Assembly (NCBI GenBank): GCA_035546295.1
Contig: DATKBT010000070.1
Span: forward strand, 124,001 to 188,000
Direction of reading: 5' to 3'
DNA: 64,000 bases
Source of the DNA: DATKBT01 sp035546295
GTDB lineage: Bacteria > Acidobacteriota > Thermoanaerobaculia > Multivoradales > Multivoraceae
A model generated the notes under the pieces. The model saw only the letters and a list, made by a program, of their open reading frames with translations, was not told the origin of the DNA and ran no database searches. Position numbers and translations under genes: made by a program. Positions 8,762 to 17,038 of the stretch are shown in pieces. How positions within the stretch are numbered: position 1 is the stretch's first letter; every line of letters begins with the position of its first letter.

Positions 8762-9534
8762 GGCATGGCCGCGCCCGGCCCCGGCGCCGCCCAGGCGGTG
8801 AGCCGTCGGAGCGCGGTGTTGAGGGCCATGCCGAGCAGCGCCACGATGAGAAGCGTGGCGTAGAGCTGCGACGTACGGAAGGTCTCCCACGAGAACCAGA
8901 TCAGGTGGCCGAGCCCCTGCTCCGAGGTGATCAGCTCGATCCCCAGCGTGGTCTTGAGCGCGCTGATCAGGCCCAGCCGGGCCCCCGCCAGCACCGACGG
9001 GAGACTCCCGGGGAGCACGACGTCGGTGAACACCTGGAGTCTGGAGGCGCCGAAGCTGCGGGCGACGTCGAAGTGGATCGGCTGGATCTGGCGCACGCCG
9101 GCCGCGGCGTTGATGAGGACCGGAAAGAAGCTCGACAGCGCGACCACGATCACCCTCGACGTCTCGCCGATCCCGAACATCAGCAGGATGAGCGGCAGCA
9201 GCGCCAGGCGGGGGACCGGATGGATCGCAGCGATGATCGGATCGACGGCGAGGCGGACGCTGGTGGACCAGCCCATGCACAGACCGACGACCAGCGCGAT
9301 GCCGCCGCCGAAGGCGAAGCCGAGGAGGATCCGCGACATCGTCGCGCCCAGGTTGCTGGTCAGCGCGCCCTCGCGGAGCATCTCGACGAGGGTGCCGCCG
9401 ATCGCAGAGGGGGGTGGGTAGAAGAGCGCGGACACCGCGCCGGAGCGCACCCCTCCCTCCCAGGCGACCAGACCCCCGACCAGCACGACGAGCGGCACGA
9501 GTCGCGCAGCGCGCTCCGATCGCGGCCGACGCAT
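8758..9534 (-). CDS. ABC transporter permease, SsuC/TauC-like
   Basis: This 258-residue inner-membrane permease has about six hydrophobic helices. A binding-protein-dependent loop (the EAA region) is visible as A-R-S-F-G-A-S-R-L-Q-V-F-T-D-V-V-L-P-G-S, which docks the ATPase. The first periplasmic segment F-Y-P-P-P-S-A-I and the P-V-P-R-L-A-L-L-P-L stretch are typical of the nitrate/sulfonate/taurine branch. ATG 9534 has GGAGGAG six bases upstream and is preferred to an ATG at 9597. It overlaps the binding-protein gene by four bases and follows the ATPase gene by about 120 bases. Confidence 0.9.
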   Translation of the reverse strand: MRRPRSERAARLVPLVVLVGGLVAWEGGVRSGAVSALFYPPPSAIGGTLVEMLREGALTSNLGATMSRILLGFAFGGGIALVVGLCMGWSTSVRLAVDPIIAAIHPVPRLALLPLILLMFGIGETSRVIVVALSSFFPVLINAAAGVRQIQPIHFDVARSFGASRLQVFTDVVLPGSLPSVLAGARLGLISALKTTLGIELITSEQGLGHLIWFSWETFRTSQLYATLLIVALLGMALNTALRRLTAWAAPGPGAAMP

Positions 9535-9655
9535 CGAGGCTCCTCCGGGAGCGCTTCCGCGCTCCGGCGACGGTCTCTGCTTCGCGCTCGCTCTCATCTC
9601 CGACGCCCCCGTTTCTCGATCTCTCGGTCTCTCCGATGTTTCGATCTCTCGACTC

Positions 9656-10504
9656 TCATCTCCGCCCGCCGCGCCCGAGCCCGGCCGGCGACCGCGCCGG
9701 CGCCGACAGACTCCCCCGCACCTCGTCCTCGATCTGCCGCCAGATCCTCGAGACGAGGTCCGCCACGACCGGATCGCCGCGGCTCGCGAGCTCGCGGGGA
9801 CGTGCGAGCGGCACCGCGACGACGTCCCGAATGCGCCCCGGGCGACCGCTCATGACCAGCACTCGGTCGCCCATCAGCACCGCCTCCTCGATGTCGTGGG
9901 TCACGTAGAGGATCGACTTGGGACTCGCCCGCCAGGTCTCCAGCAGCTCCTCCTGGAGGACGATCCGGGTCTGCGCGTCGAGCGCCGCGAACGGCTCGTC
10001 CATCAACAGGAGCTGGGGATCGACGACGAAGGCGCGTGCCAGGTTGACACGCTGCCGCATCCCGACCGAGAGCTGATGCGGGTAGTGCTCGGCGAAGTCT
10101 CCGAGGCCGACGCGCTCGACCAGGTCGCGTGCGCGAGCGCGGCTGTCGGGGCGCCGCCGCCCGCCCATCTGGAGCCCGAAGGCGACGTTGTCGAGCACGG
10201 TTTTCCACGGGAACAGCCCGTGGTCCTGGAAGACCAGGGCGCTCGACGGCCTGCCCCGCCCGTTGGCGCTCGGAACCTCGACCGTCCCTGCGTCGGGCTC
10301 GAGCAGACCGGCGACGATGCGAAGCAGGGTGCTCTTGCCGCAGCCGCTGGGACCGACCATGGAGACGATCTCGCGCTCGCCGACCTCGAACGAGACGTCG
10401 TCGAGCGCGATCACGGTTCCCTGCGCGGTGACGAAGGTCTTGTGAACGCTGCTGCAGCGAATGGTCATCGGCGTCGACGAGCTCGAGAGGAAGGCTCGTG
10501 CCAT
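9656..10504 (-). CDS. ABC transporter ATP-binding protein, SsuB/TauB-like
   Basis: This is the ATPase of the import system, about 282 residues from ATG 10504 or 270 from ATG 10468; neither start has a strong ribosome-binding site. It has Walker A G-P-S-G-C-G-K-S-T, a Q-loop V-F-Q-D-H-G-L-F-P-W, Walker B L-L-L-M-D-E-P-F-A-A-L-D and the switch histidine in V-T-H-D-I-E-E-A-V. The ABC signature reads L-S-V-G-M-R-Q-R instead of the usual L-S-G-G, a small departure at a position that contacts ATP. The H-D-I-E-E-A-V motif and short C terminus place it with sulfonate/taurine/nitrate-type importers. It is the first gene of the minus-strand operon, and the 243-base gap upstream, divergent from a methyltransferase gene, should hold the promoter. 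Confidence 0.9.
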   Translation of the reverse strand: MARAFLSSSSTPMTIRCSSVHKTFVTAQGTVIALDDVSFEVGEREIVSMVGPSGCGKSTLLRIVAGLLEPDAGTVEVPSANGRGRPSSALVFQDHGLFPWKTVLDNVAFGLQMGGRRRPDSRARARDLVERVGLGDFAEHYPHQLSVGMRQRVNLARAFVVDPQLLLMDEPFAALDAQTRIVLQEELLETWRASPKSILYVTHDIEEAVLMGDRVLVMSGRPGRIRDVVAVPLARPRELASRGDPVVADLVSRIWRQIEDEVRGSLSAPARSPAGLGRGGRR

Positions 10505-10747
10505 CGAGTCGGCCGGCGAGGGCCCGAGCCGTACAGCCGGCTCGTCCGATCCTCTCCTCGCCCGCGCGGCAGCCCGTCCCTGGCGGAAGTGCGCGGATAG
10601 TATCGTGCCGCTCCTTCCGCCTTGAGAGGATCGCGGCAGCCAGCGCGCTCGCCCGGGCCGCACGGGTGAGCCCCGGTCGGACAGCCGCGGCCTCTCGGAC
10701 GAACCGACGCGAGAGTCGTCGGCCGCCGCAATCGGTGAGGTACGCCC

Positions 10748-11539
10748 TTGGAAGACGCGCCGAACGACCGCCGCACCTACACCGACTTCTGGTCGGGGGT
10801 CGGCACCCACTTTCCCTCGCTCAAGAGCGCGGCGTCGACCGCCTACTACGCGGAGTGCGAGCAGCTCCTGCTCACCGAGCTGCTCGGCGAGCTCGACGGC
10901 GCGTTGCTGTTCAAGACCGATCTCTGGGACGAAGCCAAGAACACCGAGATCCTGCGCTGGGCCGCCGAGCGCGGCGCCCGGATCGCGGGCGTCGACATCG
11001 CGCTGGCGACCGCGGAGGAGGCGCGCGAGGTGCTCGCAGGGCATCGGCCTCTGTTCGCGGCCGGCGACGTCCGTTCGATCCCGTTCGCCGACGCCAGCGT
11101 CGACCTCGTCTACTCGATGGGAACCATCGAGCACTTCCCCGAGTACCGCCAGGCGATCTCCGAGATCTACCGGATCCTCAAGCCGGGCGGGCGCGCCGTG
11201 ATCGGCGTGCCGAACCTGTTCGACCCCTTCCTGCGGCCTCTGATGGTCTTCGCTCTCCAGCGCATCGGCCTCTACCACTACGGAGCCGAGAAGGCGTTCT
11301 CGGCGGGGCAGCTCGGTCGTCTCCTCGAGGACGCCGGGTTTCGAGTGACCGGGCGTTCGGGGATCCTGTTCATGCCCGGCTGGCTGCGCATGGCCGACCT
11401 CTGGGCGTCGACTCGCGGCTCGGGCCTGGCACGGCTCACCGGGGCGTTGACCAGACCGTTCGCCTTCGCCTATCGGCGGCTGCCTGCGACCCGGCGCCAC
11501 GGCTACCTCCTCGCCCTGCGCGCCCAGAAGCCACGCTAG
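10748..11539 (+). CDS. Class I SAM-dependent methyltransferase
   Basis: This 263-residue soluble enzyme has a Rossmann-type methyltransferase core. Recognisable parts are the acidic strand end A-G-V-D-I-A-L-A-T, the D-V-R-S-I-P-F-A-D-A-S-V-D-L-V-Y motif, E-H-F-P-E-Y and I-L-K-P-G-G-R-A-V-I-G-V-P. Motif I is atypical: the region before the acidic residue reads L-F-K-T-D-L-W-D-E-A-K-N rather than a clear G-x-G-x-G. The substrate is unknown. The start is taken as TTG 10748, with GTGAGGT about seven bases upstream. It is divergent from the ABC importer operon and its stop codon lies inside a 57-bp palindrome that may terminate transcription. Confidence 0.85.
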   Translation: MEDAPNDRRTYTDFWSGVGTHFPSLKSAASTAYYAECEQLLLTELLGELDGALLFKTDLWDEAKNTEILRWAAERGARIAGVDIALATAEEAREVLAGHRPLFAAGDVRSIPFADASVDLVYSMGTIEHFPEYRQAISEIYRILKPGGRAVIGVPNLFDPFLRPLMVFALQRIGLYHYGAEKAFSAGQLGRLLEDAGFRVTGRSGILFMPGWLRMADLWASTRGSGLARLTGALTRPFAFAYRRLPATRRHGYLLALRAQKPR

Positions 11540-11591
11540 CCTCCGATCTGCTTGGGCGCGCTGCGCGCGCTGTAGCAGATCTCCGGCTAGC
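11535..11591. terminator. 57-bp two-arm palindrome over the methyltransferase stop codon
   Basis: GCTAGCC (11535-11541) pairs with GGCTAGC (11585-11591), and GATCTGCT (11545-11552) pairs with AGCAGATC (11574-11581). A symmetrical TCC/TCC internal loop lies between these arms, and a CGCGC/GCGCG core lies inside. The methyltransferase TAG is within the left arm. There is no T tract, so termination activity is inferred from position. The outer arm shares the word GCTAGCC with the hairpin repeat starting at 11667. Confidence 0.5.
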
Positions 11592-11666
11592 CATTTCTCG
11601 CGGCTCCAGGCGCCTGCGGCGCGTCGCCGCGGACAGCCGTAGAACCGGATCTCGAATACCTGCCTC

Positions 11667-11790
11667 CTAGCCTCTGAACGTGCTGAGTGGCACATTCGAG
11701 GCTAGCTGGTTTCTTCCCCCCAACCCCCAGAGCGAGCCTGGCAGGCGCCCGACTCTGAGGAGTCGGGCGCCGCTCGGGGCCATCGGGAGG
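11667..11790 (+). repeat. Hairpin repeat copy A (inverted partner at 14430-14559)
   Basis: The unit has three parts. First is a long imperfect hairpin with CTAGCCTC (11667-11674) against GAGGCTAG (11698-11705) and an inner GTGC/GCAC pair. Second is the linker TTCTTCCCCCCAACCC. Third is a perfect 12-bp stem GGCGCCCGACTC / GAGTCGGGCGCC with loop TGAG (11744-11771), followed by CGCTCGGGGCCATCGGGAGG. The same order of parts recurs in reverse orientation near 14.5 kb. No reading frame fits it. Confidence 0.75.
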
Positions 11791-11902
11791 GGGCGGGTAC
11801 GAGCTGGATCCGGGCACCCATGATGCGCATGGACTTGATGCTGCCACCAAGATCTCCCAGGGGAATCCTCAGTCACCCTCCTCTGGCAGCCCGTGGTGGA
11901 TC

Positions 11903-12358
11903 TCAGCCGCGTTCGCCGACCTGGACCGGCCGCCGATGAGGCGAGCCCGGTTCCTCGAGACGGCCGTCGCGGAACGCCACACGCCCGGTCTGGAGCACGA
12001 CCTCGAACGGAACGTCGAGGTGCCGGAGCACCACCATCGAGCGGACCTCGGACGCCTCGAGCCGCCGCGAGACCGCCTCGAGACCCTGGATCAGATCCAT
12101 GTCGGCGGAGCAGGTCTGGACGTTGAGCGACGCCAGCTCGAGCTCGGGATAGGTCGAGACCAGCAGGTGCGACTCGCCGATGATCACCACCACGGTCGCG
12201 CCCACCGGTTCGAAGCGCTGGCAGTGCTGCGACAGCACGGTGCCTCCGACCGCGTGAGCGCCGTCGACCAGCGCCTCGACCAGCCGGTCGACGTCGTGCA
12301 GCACCGCCGCCGAGACCGTCAGATCGGCCGACAGCTCCTGACCGCGGATTCCGTTCAT
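11903..12358 (-). CDS. S-adenosylmethionine decarboxylase proenzyme homologue (SpeD-like)
   Basis: This 151-residue protein aligns through the core of bacterial SpeD, a pyruvoyl enzyme made by self-cleavage. The segment G-E-S-H-L-L-V-S-T-Y-P-E-L keeps the cleavage pair E62-S63, and Q-T-C-S keeps the equivalent of Cys83. However, the residue that is normally His68 is Ser68, and Thr occupies the position of Ser55. These residues support processing and catalysis in the Thermotoga enzyme, so this may be a divergent decarboxylase or an inactive homologue. SpeD relatives that act on ornithine or arginine have been described. The start codon overlaps the stop of the glycosyltransferase gene (ATGA), so the two are translationally coupled. 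The GEAH-poor C-terminal tail (about 125-151) is probably disordered. Confidence 0.75.
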   Translation of the reverse strand: MNGIRGQELSADLTVSAAVLHDVDRLVEALVDGAHAVGGTVLSQHCQRFEPVGATVVVIIGESHLLVSTYPELELASLNVQTCSADMDLIQGLEAVSRRLEASEVRSMVVLRHLDVPFEVVLQTGRVAFRDGRLEEPGSPHRRPVQVGERG

Positions 12359-14340
12359 CTGTCTGGACCCTCTCCGTTCTCGGCGCAGCTTCCCGTCGCG
12401 CCCGGCTCGACGAGCCGATAGACGATGACCTGCGCGTCCTCCCACACCATCTCGAAGCCGCCCGAGCCCCGAGGACAAGGAGCGGCGCTCAAAGCATTCA
12501 GGGCCCAGCGCTCCCCCAGCTCTCGCGGAACGAGCAGGTGATCGGCCCCCCACGACCGCAACCGTTGCTCGAGACGCTCCGGGCTCGCGAGCAGCGGCGT
12601 GACCAGCGGGAAGCGGAAGGGCCCGTACCAGTCGCCGAGGAATCGACCGCGAGCATAGTAACGGACCTGCTCGTGGTGCAGGCCGTAGACGACGTAATCC
12701 GATCCGTGCTCGCGGTTGAGGTGCTCCACACCTTGGTGGCCCCGAACCCACCGCGTCAGATAGCGCGCGCGACCTTCGGCGTCGGTCGGCGGGAAGCCCC
12801 GCTCGGTCACCTTGTAGGCGCCGTAGAGCGCGCCGACGCCGAGGAAGGCTAGGAGCACGAGCGCTTCGAGAGCGTCGCGGGAGAGCCGCCGGCGCGACAG
12901 CGACCGCGCCCGGCGGATCGCCCACGCCATCGCCGGCCGCAGGGCGACGGCGCCGGCGGCCGACAGCACGGCGGCCGGCGGCAGAACGAAGCGCAGAGCG
13001 ATCCTCGACTGCACGAGCAGCGTCAGGCCGTACGCGGCCGTCGCCAGCAGCACCCAGCGCAGCCGCCGATCGCGACGCGCGCGCCACACCACCGCCAGGA
13101 AGACGGGGAGCGCCCAGGGCGTCATCGGCGCCTGGCGATCGAAGGCCTCTCGGGCCCAAGTCACCGACACCGGGAGGGCGAGCAGGCCGGTGACGCCGCC
13201 ACGGAAGGGATTCGCGCGGCGACGGTCCCGCGCGACGGCCGTGTCCTCGGCAGCCGAAGATCCGGATCCGGATTCGGGGGTCGACCGGTCGGTCCCGGGA
13301 GTGAAGACCTCCGACAGGTAGGGGAACACCGGATTGCCGGTCTCGAGCCCGATGCGCGCGTACCAGGGGCCCGCGACCGCCCCGGCGGCCAGGCCGACCA
13401 CGAGGACGGCCCGCAGCCGCCGCCCCTCGCCCGCCGAGGCCCACGCCAACGCGGCGCCCAGCGCGGCCCAGGGGAGCCCGAGGTACTTGGTGCCGCAGGC
13501 CGCGCCCAGAAAGATCCCACCGAGGACGAGCCAGGTCGCTCCCCTGCCGGCGCTCCCGGCACGGAGCAAGTGCCCGCCGTCGCGCGCGCGCGCGACGCAG
13601 TGGAGCCCGGCGACCACGAACAGGCTGAGCGTCAGATCGACGTAGGCTTGACTCGACATCCAGACGACCAGCGGGCTGCTCAGCCAGATCGCGGCCGCCA
13701 GCGGGCCGCTCGATCGTCCGCCGGCCCGGACGGCCCACGCCCCGACCAGCAGCGCCACCGCCAGCGTCGGCGCGAGCAGGAACGCCTCGGCGGCGGTGTC
13801 GCCGACCAGCAGGGACGGCGCCGTCAGCACCACCTCGACGAGCTGCGGGAACACCGGGAAGCGCAGCGTCTCGTTGGTCACCAGCCGGCCGCTCTCGACG
13901 AACGAGGCGACGAACGGGAGGTGGTAGTTGAGCGAATCGAAGCCGGTGGGCGGGTAAAGCGCCAGCACCAGCATCGGCGCCAGGACCAGGGCGAAGGGGA
14001 TCGCGCGCCACCACCAAGACCTTCGCTCGTGACCGCGTCTCGGGAGCAGCAGCCGTCCCAGATCCCTCGCCACCTCGAGGCCGTCGCGGGCGCACACGAC
14101 GGCGACCAGGACGAGGAGCGCCACGATCGGGATCGGCTCGATCCAGCCCGCGAGCCCGAACAGGAACAGGACCTGAGCGAGCACTGCGAAGCCGAGCGCC
14201 AGGTCGAGCGCCAGTGCCTCGGCGGGGCCTCGTTGTCCGAGACTGCGCAGCAGCCGGCGCCCCAGAGCGGCGATCAGCCACGCGTAGAGGGCGGCGGCGC
14301 CCAGGTGGACGACAGTGTGCGGGAGGAGGTTCCAGGACAT
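12355..14340 (-). CDS. Polytopic membrane glycosyltransferase (GT39/ArnT-like)
   Basis: This protein of about 661 residues has 10-13 transmembrane helices and a soluble C-terminal third. Just after an early helix it carries Y-P-P-T-G-F-D-S-L-N-Y-H-L-P-F. This is the type of acidic extracytoplasmic loop, F-D-x-L-x-Y-H-L-P, found in lipid-linked-sugar glycosyltransferases of the ArnT/PMT (GT-C) fold. Later segments with G-T-K-Y-L-G-L-P-W and Q-S-R-I-A-L-R-F-V-L-P-P are also typical. The donor and acceptor are unknown. ATG 14340 is used; a GTG at 14367 is the alternative. It is read together with the SpeD-like gene and the pair is bracketed by inverted copies of a hairpin repeat. Confidence 0.75.
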   Translation of the reverse strand: MSWNLLPHTVVHLGAAALYAWLIAALGRRLLRSLGQRGPAEALALDLALGFAVLAQVLFLFGLAGWIEPIPIVALLVLVAVVCARDGLEVARDLGRLLLPRRGHERRSWWWRAIPFALVLAPMLVLALYPPTGFDSLNYHLPFVASFVESGRLVTNETLRFPVFPQLVEVVLTAPSLLVGDTAAEAFLLAPTLAVALLVGAWAVRAGGRSSGPLAAAIWLSSPLVVWMSSQAYVDLTLSLFVVAGLHCVARARDGGHLLRAGSAGRGATWLVLGGIFLGAACGTKYLGLPWAALGAALAWASAGEGRRLRAVLVVGLAAGAVAGPWYARIGLETGNPVFPYLSEVFTPGTDRSTPESGSGSSAAEDTAVARDRRRANPFRGGVTGLLALPVSVTWAREAFDRQAPMTPWALPVFLAVVWRARRDRRLRWVLLATAAYGLTLLVQSRIALRFVLPPAAVLSAAGAVALRPAMAWAIRRARSLSRRRLSRDALEALVLLAFLGVGALYGAYKVTERGFPPTDAEGRARYLTRWVRGHQGVEHLNREHGSDYVVYGLHHEQVRYYARGRFLGDWYGPFRFPLVTPLLASPERLEQRLRSWGADHLLVPRELGERWALNALSAAPCPRGSGGFEMVWEDAQVIVYRLVEPGATGSCAENGEGPDR

Positions 14341-14429
14341 CTCGAGGCCGCCGGAGGAGCCGGTCACGCGACGGCGATCGAGCTCCGCTGTCGTGCGCCG
14401 CAGTGGTGCCGAACCTGGGCGAGCGGATC

Positions 14430-14559
14430 CGCCACCTCCCGATGGCCCCGAGCGGCGCCCGACTCGTCAGAGTCGGGCGACTGCGAGGCCCCCCTTTGGG
14501 TTGGGGGGAGAAGATTGCCAGCCCTGGAAATGGTATCCACCATTCCAGGAGCTAGCCTC
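14430..14559 (-). repeat. Hairpin repeat copy B (inverted relative to copy A at 11667-11790)
   Basis: Read on the minus strand it repeats the order of copy A. GAGGCTAGC comes first, then a hairpin CCTGGAA / TTCCAGG with TGGT/ACCA inside (14523-14549). A TTCTCCCCCCAACCC linker follows, then a 10-bp stem CGCCCGACTC / GAGTCGGGCG (14456-14479) and CGCTCGGGGCCATCGGGAGG. The first hairpin differs in sequence from that of copy A but is again self-complementary. The copy ends directly at the stop codon of the NTF2-like gene. Confidence 0.72.
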
Positions 14560-15114
14560 TCAAGGAGCGAAGCTCGAGCGGAGCTTGATCCGCCAGGTTC
14601 CGTCCTCCCGGGTCAGCACGTAGAGCGAGTCGTAGGCGGCCAACACCGAGCCGTCGGCCCGGTAGCGGACGAAGCGGGTGTCGACGTGCGCCTTGTCGCG
14701 ACCGAGATGGACGATCTCGCGGCGCTCCCAGGCGCTGTGGTGCCAGCCGGTCGCCTCGAGCCGGCGCTTCAGGTCGGCGCCGTCGCGCAGCCCCGGGCCC
14801 TCGAGGACGTTCATGCCGCCGGCGGCGAGCCGGTAGTGGGGAAAATGGAAGGTGCCCTCCCATCCTTCCATGTCCATCGCGTTGAAGCCTGCCATGAACG
14901 CGTCGAGCACCGCCATGACCTCGCGCTCGATGGTGGCGCGGTCGATGGCGGCGCGGTCGAGCGGCTCCTGCGGTATAGCGCCGGCCGCCGGACCAGGAGC
15001 CCCGCCCGCACCGGGCGCCACGCTCAGCATGGTCGTGGTGAGGGTCGCGGTCAGGATCGTCGTGGCCAGGATCGTCGTGGTCAGTACCTTCGTGCTCAGC
15101 ATCGTCAGGATCAT
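14560..15114 (-). CDS. Exported NTF2/SnoaL-like (DUF4440-type) protein
   Basis: This 184-residue protein has an export signal followed by one NTF2-like domain (about 60-184): a helix V-L-D-A-F-M-A-G-F-N-A-M-D, then the W-x-G-T-F-H-F-P-H-Y cone and a C-terminal strand T-W-R-I-K-L-R-S-S-F. Such domains form a binding pocket and can be enzymes or ligand carriers; no catalytic set is evident. The signal region is unusual, with repeated T-T-I-L and T-A-T-L units produced by a GATCGTCGTGG-type tandem repeat at 15040-15110. ATG 15114 has AGGGGG seven bases upstream. The stop codon abuts the hairpin repeat copy B. Confidence 0.72.
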   Translation of the reverse strand: MILTMLSTKVLTTTILATTILTATLTTTMLSVAPGAGGAPGPAAGAIPQEPLDRAAIDRATIEREVMAVLDAFMAGFNAMDMEGWEGTFHFPHYRLAAGGMNVLEGPGLRDGADLKRRLEATGWHHSAWERREIVHLGRDKAHVDTRFVRYRADGSVLAAYDSLYVLTREDGTWRIKLRSSFAP

Positions 15115-15153
15115 CGCCGCACCCCCTGAGGTTCCTTCGCCGTTCCCGCGGTC

Positions 15154-15300
15154 TCACCGCCGTCGCTTCGCCTCCGCCGACTCGCTGATCGAACGCTGCC
15201 GGCTCTCGGCCTGCTCCAGCTCCTGGCGCAGGGACGCGATCCGCCGCTCGACGCGCTCGCGGTCCGTCTCGCCGGCGCGCGAGCTCCTCCGGACCGGCGG
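15154..15300 (-). pseudogene. Orphan coding tail with coiled-coil composition
   Basis: One minus frame ending at TGA 15154 reads like protein for about 45 codons: E-R-V-E-R-R-I-A-S-L-R-Q-E-L-E-Q-A-E-S-R, with strongly GC-rich third positions as in nearby genes. No ATG, GTG or TTG precedes it before an in-frame stop. The residues just upstream continue in a different frame. It is probably the end of a gene broken by a frameshift or deletion. The rest of 15115-15525 shows nothing convincing except the likely promoter of the peptidase gene. The family is not recognised. Confidence 0.3.
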
Positions 15301-15525
15301 TCGGGGCGGCTACCTGCAGCATCGATGGCACCGCACGGTACCACCGTCTCGACGCATCCTGCAGTCGCCGAAGGGCCACGTCGGCCGAGGCGCCGATGGA
15401 CCCCGCCGGCCCTTCGCCGACGAGATCTCGGACGCATCCGACCGCTCCGGTCGACGCATTGCGACCGGCGGTCGAACGCCGTCTTCCGGGACGTGGCAGG
15501 ATCGCACTCCCCGAAGGGAACACCG

Positions 15526-16884
15526 ATGAAAGGACGACCGATGCCGAGCCACTCCGTTCGCCGCTTCCGCCTCTCCCGCCTGCCCCTCCTCCTCGCCCCG
15601 CTCCTGCTCTGCCCATCCTCGGGCCCGGCTCGTGCCGCGGGTGTCGAGGCACAGGCGGGTCGCGAGCGCATCGCGAAGGCGGCGGCCGCGATCGAGCCCA
15701 GGGTCATCGAGTGGCGCCGCGACATCCACCAGAACCCCGAGCTCGGCAACCGCGAGCTCCGCACCGCCGAGAAGGTGGCCGACCACCTGCGCTCGCTCGG
15801 CATCGAGGTGACCACCGGCGTCGCCCATACCGGCGTGGTCGGAGTGCTGCGTGGCGGCAGACCGGGCCCGGTGGTGGCGCTGCGCGCCGACATGGACGCG
15901 CTGCCGGTCACCGAGAAGGTCGACCTTCCGTTCGCCTCGCACGTCACCGCCGAGTACGCCGGCCAGCAGGTCGGCGTCATGCACGCCTGCGGCCACGACA
16001 ACCACGTCGCGATCCTGATGGGCGCCGCCGAGATCCTGGCCGGCATGCGCGACGATCTGCCAGGCACGGTCAAGCTCATCTTCCAGCCCGCCGAGGAGGG
16101 TCCGCCTCCTGGCGAGCGCGGTGGCGCAGCGCTCATGATCGAGGAGGGCGTGCTCGACGATCCGGCGCCCGACGCGGTGTTCGGGCTCCACGTCGGGCCG
16201 ACCCCCGTCGGCTCGCTCGGCTATCGGTCAGGCGGCGCCATGGCGGCCGCCGACGCGCTCCAGATCACGGTGCGCGGCCGCCAGACCCACGGCTCCTCGC
16301 CGTGGGCGGGTGTCGACCCGATCATCGTCTCGGCGCAGATCATGACCGCGCTCCAGCTCATCCCCAGCCGCCAGCTCGACATCACCGCCGCCCCCGCGGT
16401 GGTCACCATCGGCAGCATCCACGGCGGGGTACGCGGCAACATCATCCCCGACGACGTGGTGATGACGGGCACGATCCGCACCTTCGACCGCGCCATGCGC
16501 GAGGATCTGCTCCAGCGCATCGAGCGCACCGCGAAGCGCATCGCCGAGTCGGCGGGCGCCACCGCCGAGGTGACGATCGACCCCTACGCGCCGGTCACCT
16601 ACAACGATCCCGAGCTGACGCGCCGGATGATCCCGACCCTCGAATGGGCCGCCGGCGCCGACCGCGTCGCCGAGCAGCCCAGGATCATGGGCTCGGAGGA
16701 CTTCTCGTACTTCCAGGAGAAGGTGCCGGGGTTCTACTTCTGGCTGGGCGTCAACGAGGAGGGTGTCGGCTTCGGCGAGGCCGCGCCCAACCATTCGCCG
16801 TTCTTCTTCGCCAACGAGGATGCGCTGATCGTCGGTGTGCGCGCGATGGCGGGCGTCGCCTGGGACTACTTGAACGGCCAGTAG
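15526..16884 (+). CDS. Exported M20D-family amidohydrolase/metallopeptidase
   Basis: This 452-residue protein is related to hippurate hydrolase, IAA-amino-acid hydrolase and N-acyl-amino-acid deacetylases, which split an amide bond with a metal centre. Metal-binding motifs are clear: H-A-C-G-H-D-N-H, then Q-P-A-E-E-G with the catalytic Glu pair, and H-V-G-P-T-P. A lid-domain segment R-G-R-Q-T-H-G-S-S-P-W-A-G-V-D-P and the late S-E-D-F-S-Y-F motif complete the set. An N-terminal Sec signal (about 5-35, ending A-R-A-A-G) places it in the periplasm. ATG 15526 has GAAGGGA upstream; ATG 15541 is possible. It is monocistronic, convergent with the ABC ATPase gene. Confidence 0.9.
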   Translation: MKGRPMPSHSVRRFRLSRLPLLLAPLLLCPSSGPARAAGVEAQAGRERIAKAAAAIEPRVIEWRRDIHQNPELGNRELRTAEKVADHLRSLGIEVTTGVAHTGVVGVLRGGRPGPVVALRADMDALPVTEKVDLPFASHVTAEYAGQQVGVMHACGHDNHVAILMGAAEILAGMRDDLPGTVKLIFQPAEEGPPPGERGGAALMIEEGVLDDPAPDAVFGLHVGPTPVGSLGYRSGGAMAAADALQITVRGRQTHGSSPWAGVDPIIVSAQIMTALQLIPSRQLDITAAPAVVTIGSIHGGVRGNIIPDDVVMTGTIRTFDRAMREDLLQRIERTAKRIAESAGATAEVTIDPYAPVTYNDPELTRRMIPTLEWAAGADRVAEQPRIMGSEDFSYFQEKVPGFYFWLGVNEEGVGFGEAAPNHSPFFFANEDALIVGVRAMAGVAWDYLNGQ

Positions 16885-16971
16885 CGGCGGGCTCCGTCCG
16901 GCTGGATCGCGGCGCCCCGACAGTCGCTCCGGGTGCGCGTCTCGTGGCGCGTGTCATGCCGGCACGTTCGT

Positions 16972-16993
16972 CGGCCGACCAGGGGGTCGGCCG
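16972..16993. terminator. Hairpin between convergent genes
   Basis: CGGCCGACC and GGTCGGCCG form a perfect 9-bp stem with loop AGGG in the 154-base gap between the convergent M20 and ABC ATPase genes. No T tract follows on either strand, so a bidirectional terminator role is inferred from position and stability only. Confidence 0.4.
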
Positions 16994-17038
16994 CTACGAA
17001 GGCTCGTCCAGTTCGTGCTCCGCGTGCGGCCGGTCGGG

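Noticed and set aside
9601..9655. TCTCGATCTCTCGG-like repeats as a regulatory array
   Set aside because: It is a short degenerate microsatellite in an operon-internal gap, with no dyad or conserved spacing.
10505..11695. Minus frame extending the ATPase gene upstream across the methyltransferase
   Set aside because: The coding signal there belongs to the plus-strand methyltransferase. The ABC domain begins at 10468-10504.
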